A DNA stretch of 64,000 nt from Limnephilus marmoratus (taxonomy: Eukaryota; Arthropoda; Insecta; Trichoptera; Limnephilidae), in NCBI GenBank assembly GCA_917880885.1, contig OU862933.1:5565452-5629451 (forward strand), written 5' to 3'. The translations under genes were made by a program, and so were the position numbers. Shown here in pieces: positions 1-10,880 of the stretch (its first letter is position 1; the number at the start of each line of letters is the position of its first letter). Below the pieces are notes generated by a model, which did no database searches, was not told where the DNA came from, and saw nothing but the letters and a program-made list of their open reading frames with translations.

Positions 1-110
1 TCAGAGCAAAATCAAAAACAAAATCGAAAACAAAATAGAAGACAAAATCAAAAACAACATCTAAAGCAAAAACAAAGTAAAAGACGAAATAACATCGAAA
101 CTAAATACTC
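1..110. repeat. A-rich imperfect tandem repeat
   Basis: The stretch is built from variants of aaaatcaaaaac and aaaatagaagac, with very low C and T. It lies just beyond the 3' end of the minus-strand Jockey element. It may be a degenerate A-rich target or a simple repeat. No coding content is seen. Confidence 0.6.
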
Positions 111-206
111 CGCCATGCAAGATGGAAAAATGTAATAGTAGGAAAATTACAATACATTGGTAAGGTCTCATAAGTCAATGCTGAGCTACGTAGTTTGTTC
201 GGTTAA

Positions 207-3044
207 TTAAATTAAATTTGATGTTCTTCTTTTCAATATAAATTGGGTAATGACTTGTTTATATTTGGTGAATGGTGTATTGAATATGTCAACAACATCT
301 TTATAGTCATTACCCAAATTTTGTATACGGCGAGCGGGGGTGTACAACTGTGATTCTGTGTTGGAGTTATCACAATAGAACGGTAGATATTGCCTCGATG
401 TTGGTTTGCGAGGTATATGAAAAGAAAACAAGTATAATAGTTCATGGCTGTCAATTATTGAATTTATGATTTTATATAAACATGTTAGGTCATTAACTAT
501 TCTACGTTCAGATAATTTTAATAAATATAGTTGGCATAGTAGATAATCATAGTTGACACAATCCCTTGTAATACCCATTCTAAAATTAATAAATCTTAAG
601 AATTTATTTTGGATTCTTTCTATCGTGAGCGAGTGGCTAGCGTAACTAGGTGCCCATACTGTACAATTGTACTCAATTTGACTCCTAACCAAAGACATAT
701 ACAAATTTTTATAGGTTTGAATATTTTTAAATTGACTGCAAATTCTTATTACAAATCCCAACATTTTCAAGGCTTTATTTGATGTAATTTCAATATGGTT
801 TATAAAATTCAGTTTTTGATCAAAGTTTACACCCAAATCATTCACCTCGGTTACAGCTGTTAGCATTACATCATTGATGGAGTATTCGTAAATTATTGGA
901 TTTTTTATTCTATGAAATCTCATAATTAGACATTTACTTATATTTAGTTGTAGATAGTTCTCTTGGCACCAAACAAAAAGTTTAAACAAGTTATTTGACA
1001 ATGTTTGGCAGTCATTGATATTTCTTATGGCTTTGTATATTTTCATATCGTCCGCAAACATTAAAACTTCGACATCGTTGAAAATAGAAAGAACATCATT
1101 CACAAATATCAAAAATAAAATTGGTCCCAAATGTGATCCTTGGGGAACACCGCTGGTAGCAATAAATTTATAAGAAGTAAACCCATCAATTTTAACGGCC
1201 AATTGCCTGTTACTTAAATAACTGTTAAACCACATGTATAAATACCCTGTTATTCCTAATTTATGTAGCTTTTTTAACAGCAGGTCATGGTTAACTCTGT
1301 CGAATGCTTTGCTGAAATCAGTATAGACTGAATCAACTTGTAACTTCTTAGACAAGGATTCGGATATAAAGTTTTGGTAAATTAAAAGATTGGACAAAGT
1401 AGATTTTCCAGAAGTGAAACCATGTTGGTTAGGTGAAATTACTGGCTTGATACAGTGACTGATTTTAATTAAAATAAGTTTCTCAAACAATTTTGGAATA
1501 GTTGATAAAAGGCAGATCGGTCTGTAATTGCTCACCTCATTTTTGTCTCCTTTTTTAAATATCGGGGTGAGGAAACTGTATTTCCATTTTTCAGGAAAGT
1601 GTCCTGTTTGTAATGACTGGTTGAAAAGAAAATGTAGTGGATGTGCAAGAGTAGTAGCGCAATTCTTTAAGAAAACAGGTGGGATATTATCAGGACCACC
1701 GCTCTTACTTTGATCCAGTTGTTTTAGCTGAGTCAGTACATCTTTATATTCAATTATTACATTGGCTAAATTTAAGTTATGATCTGGGGAAAAACTAGGC
1801 GAGTAATCGTTGACTATTATTGAGTCACGGACATATACACTTTTAAAGAAGTCGGCAAATAGGTTAGCTACATTTTGAGAGTCGTTGGCTATTTTTCTTT
1901 CGTAGCACATATTGGAGGGTATGCTAATATCGTCATTTTTCAAAGACTTTGTGTAATTCCAAAATTGTTTTGTGTCTCCTTTAATTGACATTTCTACCTT
2001 ATTTATGTAATTGTTGTAACAAATTTTTGACATATTTTTGCAATCTTTTCTTATTTTACTGAACTCAATATAATTTGATAGGGATCTCTCTTCTTTATAT
2101 TTTATGTGTAAAATTTTTTTTTTAGTTATTAATTGGATTAATTCCTTATCAAACCATTTTGGATGCTTTGATTCTTTGAATTTAATTAAAGGTATACAGT
2201 CTATGATAATGGCATTTATTTTATGATAAAATGATTCTATATTATGGATCATATTGTTTTCCTTGAGAAACGACCAATCTACCTTGCTGAGATGATCATT
2301 AATTTCAGTGTAATTGGCATTTTTGAAATTAAAACTAGAACTTGTGAGTTTATTACTTTTTTTTGCATTGTTTGGAATAATTACTGACAGTGGAGGATGG
2401 TGGTTATCTATGGGAAGGATAGACTCTAATGCATTTCTAACTATTATGTCCTCTTCATTTGAAAAAACAAGATCTAGGAGGCGATTACTTGAATTATGTA
2501 CATTATTTAATTGGGTGAGATTCAGAAATATTGACATATCAATGATTTCTCTTTCGCATAATGTTACTGATTGGTAATTAGTACAGTTGAAATTACAATT
2601 TGGAAGGTTGTAATCTCCAAAAATTAAGAATTTATGTTTTTTATATTTTGATTTTAAAAGTTCGACATCTTCGGAATGATTTTTATATATAGATAAATTA
2701 GCTGATGGAGGAATGTACACGCAACCAATGATGTAATTTTGATTTTTACCGTTTACCATAATGAAAATTTGTTCGACATCACAATATTTGGTTTTTAACA
2801 TTTTTGAAGACATTTTATTGGAGACTGCTAAAAGGACTCCTCCACCTCTGGATCTGGAACTGGTCTTGATATTTCTGTCAAGCCGGTAGATTTGATGATA
2901 GGGTAAACCAAGCTCCGTTGAGTAAATTGAAGGTTCTAGCCAGGTTTCCGTAAGAGCGATGACATCGTGTGAAGTAATTGGGGCGTTTATCCTAAATTCG
3001 TTCAGCTTTGTCCTTAATCCTCTGACGTTCTGGTAGTAACACAT
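207..3044 (-). CDS. LINE ORF2: apurinic-type endonuclease plus reverse transcriptase
   Basis: This 945-aa protein nicks the target DNA and reverse transcribes the element RNA at the nick. An endonuclease domain of the APE type fills the first 230 residues. The visible catalytic signatures are QNVRG (N6), TETWL (E33), GDYNLP near 142 and a DNHHPPL block. The reverse transcriptase follows with SGGPDNIPP, YRPICLL, TDFSKAFDRVNHDLL near 576, GVPQGSHLGP near 631 and the active-site FADD near 661. A thumb and C-terminal tail complete it. The length is normal for Jockey-group ORF2. It starts 8 nt after the ORF1 stop, so it is probably translated by reinitiation. All core motifs are present. Confidence 0.92.
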   Translation of the reverse strand: MCYYQNVRGLRTKLNEFRINAPITSHDVIALTETWLEPSIYSTELGLPYHQIYRLDRNIKTSSRSRGGGVLLAVSNKMSSKMLKTKYCDVEQIFIMVNGKNQNYIIGCVYIPPSANLSIYKNHSEDVELLKSKYKKHKFLIFGDYNLPNCNFNCTNYQSVTLCEREIIDMSIFLNLTQLNNVHNSSNRLLDLVFSNEEDIIVRNALESILPIDNHHPPLSVIIPNNAKKSNKLTSSSFNFKNANYTEINDHLSKVDWSFLKENNMIHNIESFYHKINAIIIDCIPLIKFKESKHPKWFDKELIQLITKKKILHIKYKEERSLSNYIEFSKIRKDCKNMSKICYNNYINKVEMSIKGDTKQFWNYTKSLKNDDISIPSNMCYERKIANDSQNVANLFADFFKSVYVRDSIIVNDYSPSFSPDHNLNLANVIIEYKDVLTQLKQLDQSKSGGPDNIPPVFLKNCATTLAHPLHFLFNQSLQTGHFPEKWKYSFLTPIFKKGDKNEVSNYRPICLLSTIPKLFEKLILIKISHCIKPVISPNQHGFTSGKSTLSNLLIYQNFISESLSKKLQVDSVYTDFSKAFDRVNHDLLLKKLHKLGITGYLYMWFNSYLSNRQLAVKIDGFTSYKFIATSGVPQGSHLGPILFLIFVNDVLSIFNDVEVLMFADDMKIYKAIRNINDCQTLSNNLFKLFVWCQENYLQLNISKCLIMRFHRIKNPIIYEYSINDVMLTAVTEVNDLGVNFDQKLNFINHIEITSNKALKMLGFVIRICSQFKNIQTYKNLYMSLVRSQIEYNCTVWAPSYASHSLTIERIQNKFLRFINFRMGITRDCVNYDYLLCQLYLLKLSERRIVNDLTCLYKIINSIIDSHELLYLFSFHIPRKPTSRQYLPFYCDNSNTESQLYTPARRIQNLGNDYKDVVDIFNTPFTKYKQVITQFILKRRTSNLI

Positions 3045-3052
3045 GATAGGTT

Positions 3053-3784
3053 TTAGTTTTTTGGATTAGTATTTACAATAGTAGGTTTATTGTTTTTGTA
3101 TTTGATTGTGAGTCCTGTTTCACCATTTTGTGTTCTTTGATCTAGGGTTAATCGTAGATTGGCGAGATAGTTTCTTTGGGCTGGAGTTTGATCGGAATAA
3201 ATTTTAATACCAGGGTACTCGGTTATGCTGTTTTTTTTTCTCAGTATGTCAATGGCTTGGGCGGGATTGACAAGCATAACTTTTAGAGGTCTAGGTTTGT
3301 CCGATTTTCTGATCCCCAGACGAAAGGTCGTAATGTTGGCTTGTGTGATGGTTGAGTTTAGATTTGTTAGTGTAGTAGAGATTCTCATCGTATCATCAGT
3401 AATTTTGTCGATTTGGGAACAGGCTGAGCTTTCGGGAAAGTTGAATATAATTAAATTTTTCGATCGTTTTTTCCTCTCCTCGAGCTCATCAGCAGCTTCG
3501 CACATTGATAAATTTGATGAATTTGAAGATTCTTGCGATGAGTTTGATTCTATCAGTTTTGAGGAGACCATATGTTCGTACGACTTAACCTGACCCTCGA
3601 GGATACCAACTTTTACACCAACATCCAACATGGTGCCGGAGAGGTTGGAAAGTTTATTAAGTAATTTGGTCATCTGATCTTTAGTAAGCTTCAGCCCTGG
3701 ATCAGTAATGCTAGTGTGTAATAAACTTATCTCTTCCTTTGCCTTGTTTATGTATGAAAGTGCATCGGTGGCGGTGGTACTCAT
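3053..3784 (-). CDS. LINE ORF1: coiled-coil and RRM-like RNA-binding protein
   Basis: This 243-aa protein is the probable RNA chaperone of the LINE particle. The N-terminal 90 residues are helical and heptad-rich, suggesting a trimerising coiled coil. They are followed by a Ser/Asn-rich linker and a basic stretch (EERKKRSKN). A fold resembling the LINE ORF1 RRM and C-terminal domain follows: KNLIIFNFPES, RLGIRKSDKPRPLKVML, then YSDQTPAQRNYL and IKYKNNKPTIV. It has no CCHC knuckles, unlike classical Drosophila jockey gag proteins. The ORF2 start lies 8 nt downstream of its stop. Assignment rests on position and this motif pattern. Confidence 0.82.
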   Translation of the reverse strand: MSTTATDALSYINKAKEEISLLHTSITDPGLKLTKDQMTKLLNKLSNLSGTMLDVGVKVGILEGQVKSYEHMVSSKLIESNSSQESSNSSNLSMCEAADELEERKKRSKNLIIFNFPESSACSQIDKITDDTMRISTTLTNLNSTITQANITTFRLGIRKSDKPRPLKVMLVNPAQAIDILRKKNSITEYPGIKIYSDQTPAQRNYLANLRLTLDQRTQNGETGLTIKYKNNKPTIVNTNPKN

Positions 3785-3977
3785 CTTGATTGTTAGACTT
3801 TTGTTTGTTATTTGGTTTAATATAGTGGTGTCAACCCTGTATCTGAGTTGGCTAATTGTCTGTGACTGGACGTTGTGTGGCGTGGCTAAATATATGTATA
3901 TTGCACTCGGGTGACAGTTGATATTTTGAGTTAATTAGTAAAGATTTACCAGTTGGCAGCTGCTGTTATAATTACAC

Positions 3978-5338
3978 AATGTTAATTTGGTAAACTTTGG
4001 GGATCGTTGGAAACGGTTAATACGCACTTTTTTTGAAAATATCTTTTGATTCACCTTAATTACATCAAAAGACAACTATTTGCACTGGGGGAAGTGGAAA
4101 ATATTTCATTCTAAATTTCGATTACGTAAAATTAAAATTAGCTTTCATTCTGTGAAACGAGACCGTCCATTTTCAAACATTATTTTCAAATGTCATTTTT
4201 TTGTGATGTTGGTATTCTTGTTACTGTACGAAAAGATGCAGCAAATCGTAGCAGACTTCATGGGAATTCGGCTCGTAAAACCAACGGCTAGAGACAAAAT
4301 CGCGCGGGAGTTTTTTAATGTTATAAAACTGAAATTCCGCCTAATTAGTAGGTACTTACCTAATACACATGTATTGCGTGCGTTGATTAAAATTTATTAG
4401 TTAAAATTTTTTTTGACTTTAAAATTTTATTTTTATAAGTCAACTATTTCTGCGATGTTGAGCGGCTACGTACGCTAATTTTATGTGATATGGTTTGTGA
4501 TACAAAAGAAAGTGCCCTTTTATAACGCCCACTCGCGTCACGGCAAAAAAACATCCCAGTTTTCAAGTAGTTTAGCGGCTACGCTAGGTTTGTGTAACAT
4601 GGTTTATGATAGAAAAGAAAGTGCCCCCTTCGTAGCGCCTACTCGCGTCACGGCAAAAAAACATCCCAGTTTTCAAGTAGTTTAGCGGCTACGCTAGGTT
4701 TGTGTAACATGGTTTGTGATAGAAAAGAAAGTGCCCCCTTCGTAGCGCCTACTCGCGTCACGGCAAAAAAACATCCCAGTTTTCAAGTAGTTTAGCGGCT
4801 ACGCTAGGTTTGTGTAACCTGGTTTGTGATACAAAAGAAAGTGCCCCTTTATAACGCCTACTCGCGTCAAGGCAAGAAAAACATCCCAGTTTTCAAGTAG
4901 TTTAACGGCTACGCTAGGTTTGTGTAACACGGTTTTTGATACAAAAGTGAATGTATTATTTATAAAAAATAATTAGGTACCGAAATTAAAAACATGTTTT
5001 TTTCCGTCATTTTATTCCCAAAACTCCGATAATTTAGTACTTACCTTTCCAGATTTCGTGGTACCTTCAAAATCTTCTAGCCGTTCGTTATACATTCAAG
5101 TGTATCGGGAATACCAACATACCAAAGTGATAATAACAGATAATAACCACAATGGCGTACAATCTCACAAGAAAGCTAATTTTAATTTTACGTAATCGAA
5201 ATTTAAAATGAAATATTTTCCACTTCCCCCAATGCAAAAAGTTGTCTTTTAATGTAATTAAGGTGAATCAAAAGATATTTTTAAAAAAAGTGCGTATTAA
5301 CCGTTTCCAACGATCCCCAAAAATTAATGTTAATTTGG
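3978..5338. mobile_element. Foldback DNA transposon with tandem-repeat core
   Basis: Inverted arms at about 3996-4146 and 5171-5321 (151 nt each) match with few differences. They start TTTGGGGATCGTTGGAAACG and run to gctttc / gaaagc. The 13-mer AATGTTAATTTGG flanks both arms (3978-3990 and about 5326-5338), though a few extra bases separate it from each arm, so its status as a TSD is uncertain. The core is a 110-bp tandem array. No transposase frame is present, so it is non-autonomous. Superfamily unknown; its arms resemble the small element at 55972. Confidence 0.75.
4461..4945 (+). repeat. 110-bp tandem array, about 4.4 copies
   Basis: The motif acatcccagttttcaagtag recurs at 4551, 4661, 4771 and 4881, an exact 110-bp period. 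The motif agcggctacg recurs at 4461, 4574, 4684, 4794 and 4904, so only the first unit is a few bases longer. Each unit carries gtgcccc, the block actcgcgtcacggc and the palindromic tagcggctacgcta. The short ORF across it is a by-product of the period and is not a gene. Confidence 0.9.
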
Positions 5339-6030
5339 ATTTTGTTTAAGTAATCGCCAATAAAAATCACTACAAAGACTCGTTCAATCAATGCACACCT
5401 TAAAATTTTGTGGAGCGAAAAAAATACGTGACCACTGTGACACTTGTTATTATTTTGTTTTGTTCATGCACAATGACTGATAGTATTTCTTTAACCTCCT
5501 CTAACCATCTCCAGAAATAGAAGCGAATGTATTGGGATGTGGATATAAAATGTTATATTGTAAACAAGTAAAGTTTTGTCGGTTCAGATTCCACTGAAAA
5601 ATAGGAATACATTTATTAAATACTGATAAAAATATAAAAAAATGATAAAAATAAGAACAGAAAGTGCAAGCGTAGTGATAAATATGTTCTGAAAACGGAA
5701 ACATGTACAACACCGATTAAAATACAACTTAAATAACATACCTACTTTAGGAACACTGAAATATCAACCAAAGGAAGTTTCCCACCTGTAATTTTGTTCC
5801 AATTACGGGTCCTGTTCTCCATTTTTCATTCGATCGCGAATTCCTAAAATCCAACTCACACTTATTGCCATCTTATTGCGTCGGAAATGTGAATGCATTG
5901 TAAATGTCAAACAAAAATAAAGCGGAGAAATGCAACCAAAATCCAAGCTTCCTATTGGTGGAGGTAGTAGCTGGGGACCATAAACAAATCGAAGGGGACT
6001 TATGATATCACCAAAGATTCGGTTCACATT
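5339..6030. other. No gene seen
   Basis: AT-rich sequence with no frame showing family motifs and no tRNA- or TIR-like structure that I can support. The minus-strand ORF near 5800-6210 shows no recognisable protein and runs into a repeat fragment. Confidence 0.5.
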
Positions 6031-6054
6031 TTGGATCGGAGTTATACCCGCCTG

Positions 6055-6160
6055 CACACTTCTACCGGATCTGCCGGATCTGCCCTGATGATGGACACTG
6101 CAACGATGTCCGAAACGTTGGCTAAAGAAGGAGGTAGCGCAACACGGCACATGGGGACGA
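6055..6160 (+). repeat. Foldback family FB fragment
   Basis: It carries ccggatctgccctgatgatg, then cgaaacgttggctaaagaag and gaggtagcgcaacacggc. The same order occurs in the right arm at 39199-39266 and, inverted, at 63500-63600. Only one arm is present here. Confidence 0.6.
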
Positions 6161-6249
6161 CCTACTCGCCAATGAAACAAATACGCCCAGTGCGTGGTTA
6201 CTGCACGCACTTCAATGATGCAGGTCGGAACCTGTCACCCGCGAAATAT

Positions 6250-6352
6250 ACTAAGTGTCACCGAATATTCGGCCGCCGAGTCGCTTTGGCCGAGAGCTTA
6301 GCCGAATATTCGGTATTCGGTATTCGGCAAAATCACTATTCGTGGCATCTCT
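6250..6352 (-). repeat. hAT-like terminal fragment rich in CGAATATTCGG
   Basis: On the minus strand the sequence reads TAGAGATGCCACGAATAGTG followed by repeats of CCGAATA. The TAGRGATG start and short palindromic subterminal repeats are typical of hAT ends. Only one end is found, so this is probably a truncated copy. Confidence 0.35.
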
Positions 6353-6402
6353 AATTATAATATCACCATTTAGTTCTTAAAAGTAAACTGTTCTTTTGAA
6401 TG

Positions 6403-6875
6403 GCGTTGTTCTGACACCGGGCGGGCCGGGGACTCTCCCTGGGCTGCTTCGTCAAATGAGGGATCTGTCGCTCCAAGAGTGGCAGGTCCGTTGGGATAGA
6501 ACGAATAAGGGAAGATGGACTTTCTCCTTCTTCCCATCAGTTAAAGTCAGAATGGAAGGGGTCTTTCTCAAGTTGGACCACCACATCACCCAGCTTCTAT
6601 CCGGCCACGGGGAATTCAGGGGGAGACCTCACGCCCTCTCCCTGTCCCCTCACCCCAACTGCGCCTGCGGGTGCACGAACCAGTCGGCGGAGCACATTCT
6701 GTGGCAGTGTGAGATAATGACGGACGCAAGAGAGGAAATGCTCGATGGTTTGGACGTACCAATCAGACCAGTGTGGAACACTGATCTGGTTTCGAACAAG
6801 ACGAATTTCGAGTGCCTGAGGAACTTTACAAGGATCTGGGTTGAGAGATGGCCTGAGCTTAGAGTCGCTGATTAG
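6403..6875 (+). pseudogene. R1-type ORF2 C-terminal fragment
   Basis: About 157 residues are open. They align with the C-terminus of the ORF ending at 28547: LTPGGPGTLPGLLRQMRDLS, GRWTFSFFPSVK and a terminal zinc-finger-like motif (C-x-C, then HILWQC, an H-x4-C). The endonuclease and polymerase domains are absent, so it is not functional. The fragment begins at the element's 5' truncation point and any in-frame start is fortuitous. Confidence 0.85.
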
Positions 6876-8065
6876 TAGATTTTGACACCAGGTGTACTTG
6901 TTCCTGACTTACCACTGACTTTTCTTGCTTCTATTCTTTTACAAACTCTGCCCAGGATGTACAGTTTTATATATATTTTTTTCATTTTTATGTTTATTGT
7001 TTGCATTTACATTTTATGTTTTTTATGCTTTTACATTTTTATGTTTATTTTTTTCTTGATTACACAGGCCCTGCGTTATTCAACGCTCATGTTTATTTTA
7101 TGTTTTCTTTACTTTACATGCTTATGATTTATTTTTCGTTATTTGGTGCAATTAAATGCCTAGCGATGACTCCCACACGCTCTTGTTTATTTATTTTTTA
7201 TGTTTTGCGGTTTTCTACGCTTATACATATACATTTCTTTTCAGTTATGCTGTACTATGAGAACTGAACTCCGTTGTTCGTTTTTGTACTGTACCCCCAT
7301 ATAAGGGGTTGGACCCTGGACCGTGTCCCCGCCTACGTACCATGGCCGGTCTTCTAGAACTGGTGGAGCTGCACCTGTTTGCCGCGCCACACCCCGTGAC
7401 ATGAAGAGGCTGGGGAGAAGGCTGAACGACATCCGAAAGCTGTCCGTCCCGCCTCCGGCGACCCGACGCTTCTCTCCCTAGAGTCTTCTTCATGTTTTCC
7501 ACTTACTGTCGTCTAGGCACCATCGGCTAGCTGGCTTAAGGACGACGCTGCCGGTTGTGGGGAGGCCGGTCAATCAGCCTCCTTCACTGTCTCGGGGACT
7601 GCCGGCAGCCAGGTTGCGGTGACACCGGTTCTTATCTGTATATATGTTATTTTACTTTTGTTTCCTTCTTTTTAACGTACAGTGCTCGGTGCCGCCCGCC
7701 GGATTATGTATGGTCATGTCTCCCGCTGTCATGAGCTAATTACTCATGACGGCTGCTGTCATTTTTGATTACTTTATTTATTTGTTGATGTTACTAACAA
7801 CTTGTTTGACTGTCCATGAGGCTCACTGCTTTTGCATTGACACCTCCATGGGCTTTAGAATTGTAGAGATTGACCATTACAGTACAGTCCTGTAGGCGCG
7901 CCCGCATACCGCCACCTAACACAGTATGAGCGGACATTGAAGGTCTAGATTCTTTACATTAAAAGTAGAGCCATTTATTCAAAAAAATTAGATTCTTGCG
8001 AGAACTCCGAAGGGGCGACCATAAGTTGCCTATACCGGGGTGGGACAGTGGTGGGTACTTCAATG
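6876..8065 (+). other. R1 3' UTR
   Basis: T-rich sequence, then a GC-rich block with ggggttggaccctgga near 7300, caccatcggctagctggct near 7520, and the end ctccgaaggggcgaccataag. Each block has a counterpart in order at 28548-30024, which is about 300 bp longer. ORFs here on either strand are incidental. Confidence 0.8.
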
Positions 8066-9039
8066 TTCTTTCGAATGAATAGACCTTTTTACATAGGAGC
8101 GCGAATTGCTCGCCGCATAATGAACAAATTTGTGAAGTCTAAATACGGAAAAGTAAAGTTCGCCTATTTTCAGACTCCAATATTTTGTTGCCGTATTTAG
8201 TTAGGACACTTTTACAAATGTTTCATAATTTACTTACCCCAGTAAACATCGACGAGCACACGCCATGTATCTCGAGTGATAGTACATATTTACACGTTTT
8301 CAAAACACAAACCATGTTTTTTGTGGTGTTATTTCGTAAAATTCACCGAAGAGCGCTCGACGCTGGCTCGCAGAAGAATGATGACGTCACATTTTCTAGA
8401 TTCACGCGAAGCCATACTCAATCCCAGCCGTGTCAGTATGGGGAGGGGGAAATAATACGCTTTTATCACTTAGGGCAGGTCTAGTAATATTCATATGTCT
8501 ATAGTACCTGCTATACTTTTTTACTACTTCCTATAGCCCAGTCAGGGGGGAATGAAATAGGCCTTCAGCTTGCCAAAGGTCGTGTAGAAGCGATTTTGAT
8601 ATATTTTGTTTAGATTGGGACTCTAAAGAAAGAAAAAGTTTTCGACCTTGGGGGGGGGGGGGTCGACCTCGAGCCGCCATCTTGGATTGAAGGTGCCAAA
8701 ATTTAGTTTTTTCAAAATAATTCCTCAACGGTTGATTTTACAACAAAAATGTGTACCGCAAATTTGAAGAAGACTAAATTTCGTACATTTTTTGTTAGAA
8801 TTTTTTTTTATAAATCTAATATATAATGACTTACAGCGGTAGAAAGAAGAAAATTTTGACAAAAAATCGTAAAACTCAAGTTAACATAATAAATTTTGTA
8901 AGAACATATTACACAATATCATTTTAACGTATTTCCACAACACATAGAGCAAAATCTATTTCAAAGTACAGTAATTTTTCGCGTTATATAGAGGAGAGAA
9001 AGAGACGGCAATATACTGCGTGCCTGCAGTCCTGACTGA

Positions 9040-9480
9040 AGCGTTGCCACCTCAGCGCCTATATTGCCACAGGCTAGGATCCCACTATGACAAACCCGAC
9101 GTCATCGAGTACATGGATGAAACTACTTTGTAGTGATAATGAACATTTAGTAAGCCTTAAAAAAGCTGGTCTGCCAGTGCGTCTTTATTGAGTATATGAA
9201 TGAAAACAACATGATGTAAAACCAGAAGACATAGCAGATGAAGGAAAACGCTTTCTTGTTGCTTTGTACAGGAGTTCAAAAATAGTATGGAATCCAATAA
9301 AATCCAGAAAACTGGGGCTGGAAACGTGACACCAATGGGCTTGTTCCAGTAAGAATGACAAAGAAACCAGCACCCGAGACTTTATTAAAATTTATTTCTT
9401 GCAATTGAATATGAAGAGATTTTGTCAATGGAAACCCAGCATCTCAGTACCACAGGCAATTAGTTAGATCATGACATTGA
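9040..9480 (+). pseudogene. Decayed coding remnant, possibly a cysteine-rich transposon-associated protein
   Basis: Two short frames are suggestive: DEGKRFLVALYRSS near 9235 and KKPAPETLLKFISCN near 9362-9407. They are separated by a frameshift and stops. In insect transposon-associated proteins with a CRC-like cysteine-rich end, a run like PAPETLLKxISCxC precedes the cysteine cluster, but here a stop replaces the next cysteine. I recognise the pattern only weakly. It could be chance. Confidence 0.25.
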
Positions 9481-9569
9481 TGACAAAGACTATTATTAAG
9501 ATGTCAATGTCAACCAACCGGGATCAACAAAAAATATTATTACGCAATAGCAGGGGAGCATCACCTAGG

Positions 9570-9940
9570 GTCTATTGCATATATTTGTGTATTTCTATAT
9601 TAATCTACAATGTAAAAACTTGTTAACGTTTTCTTTTTATGTATCTTGCATTTTGTCATGTATATTATTCATGACATTTAATCAGTCACCTGTAAATTTT
9701 GTAATTGCTAACATACCTACTAGTTTATTTCTATGTCATTTACAACTTAGAAACTTTCTCTTTTATTGTAATGCACTATCATTCCTAAATGTATCTGTAT
9801 GATGTTTACCTACTAGTTATATTTTTATAGTTTATCTTTTTTATTAAAAAAAACTGTCTCTGTATTATAATCTTGTCATGTAAAAGCCCATCAGGGCGTT
9901 GAAAATTAATAAATAAAAATAAAAAATAAAATAAATATGT
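9570..9940 (+). repeat. Jockey-type LINE 3' end fragment
   Basis: T-rich sequence ending in atgtaaaagcccatcagggc gttg and then aataaataaaaat. The same stem-loop, AAAGCCC...GGGCGTT followed by an AATAAA-like tail, ends the Jockey copies at 24455-24503, 40011-40065 and 20655-20700. Confidence 0.6.
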
Positions 9941-10059
9941 AACATAATTACGAATACTAGTCGAACTCTGTGCGGCTCGCCATACCATCGCTGGAATATA
10001 TGTGGAATAGACATAGGTACTGACCTTAACATTGTCGAAAGATCCCTACAGGCTATAAG

Positions 10060-10880
10060 AGAGGTTTTGTAGACTCGGCAAGAGAGGTGGTTTTGCAAAT
10101 CAATGAGAATAAAACTAAAATCATGCTGCAAACAAGAAACCCACACCATAGAATAAAAGATAAATTGAAATTTAAAGACACTTATAATTTCGAAGTGGTC
10201 GAAGAGTTTACATACCTGGGCTCATAACGCATGACAAAGAAAACCCATTAGAAGTAAGAAAGCGCATCATAGGCATGGATGTGTGGCGGGAACAGCTGGA
10301 CACCTTCGAAAGAAAGGTACTTCGAAGAATCTTAGGAGCGGTGCGAGAGGGATAGGCATTGGAGGGGACCCCACCACTTTCCCAACGGCGTTATAAGGAA
10401 ACATATGGTTTCCTCCTTCACCGCACACGTCAAGAATCTATTTTATTGAACGAAGCTACATTTATTTGAACGACTCTAGACCCTCCAATGTCCATGCATA
10501 CGGGGTGAGAAAGCAGTATGCAAGTACTTACATTAACATGAGGGAGAGGCATGAAGAATCCGCCACAATAAAGCTCTATGTTATTTACCAAGCTCCCAGA
10601 CTCTCTTTCCATCTAAGGCTCCAAAGACTAAGATGGGCCGGACATGTGCATCGAATGTCAAGCACACGACTACCGAAGAAGGTTCTAACAGAATACCCAG
10701 GAGATATGAAAGGCGGGCAGACCTAGGATGAGACGGGAGGATGATGTCAGGAAGGATGCAAGAGGACTACTCCATGTCGCAGTTAGGAAGACGACGGCCG
10801 AGGACGGAGGGCGGTGGAGGCTTATATTGAAGGAGGCCAAGGCTCGAGAGGGAATAATGCCATTGAAGAGGAAGAAGACC
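10060..10880 (+). pseudogene. RTE-like LINE C-terminus, badly decayed
   Basis: Frames that translate to reverse transcriptase C-terminal motifs lie in order but in different frames. They are INENKTKIMLQTRN and VVEEFTYLGS near 10100-10230, then TFERKVLRRILGAVREG near 10300. LRLQRLRWAGHVHRMS near 10615 and GGRWRLILKEAKAREG near 10805-10850 follow. The YLGS, RRxxG and RWAGHxxR signatures are characteristic of RTE-type elements in arthropods. Several stops and frameshifts make it dead. Confidence 0.65.

Larger units (their letters stand above)
130..3975 (-). mobile_element. Jockey/CR1-group LINE with both ORFs intact
   Basis: Read on the minus strand the element runs 5' region (about 3975-3785), ORF1 (3784-3053), an 8-nt gap, ORF2 (3044-207) and a short 3' region. 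Neither ORF has a stop or frameshift, unlike every other LINE copy in the window. Exact ends are uncertain because I find no clear TSD. The order ORF1 then endonuclease/reverse transcriptase is standard for LINEs of the Jockey/CR1 group. The copy looks young and may be competent to move, but this is inferred only from its open frames. Confidence 0.85.
6403..8065 (+). mobile_element. R1-type LINE, 5'-truncated copy 1
   Basis: It contains the last 158 codons of the R1-type ORF2 and a long 3' UTR that ends gtgggtacttcaatg, as in the copy at 26279-30024. It is flanked by a 12-bp TSD with one mismatch: ttcttttgaatg (6391-6402) and ttctttcgaatg (8066-8077). Truncation at the 5' end with a TSD is the normal outcome of target-primed reverse transcription. 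Confidence 0.88.

Noticed and set aside
4461..4945. CRISPR array
   Set aside because: The 110-bp units are nearly identical throughout with no unique spacers, and the genome is eukaryotic.
7241..7502. Overlapping minus-strand ORFs rich in Arg and Pro
   Set aside because: They lie in the GC-rich 3' UTR of an R1 copy.
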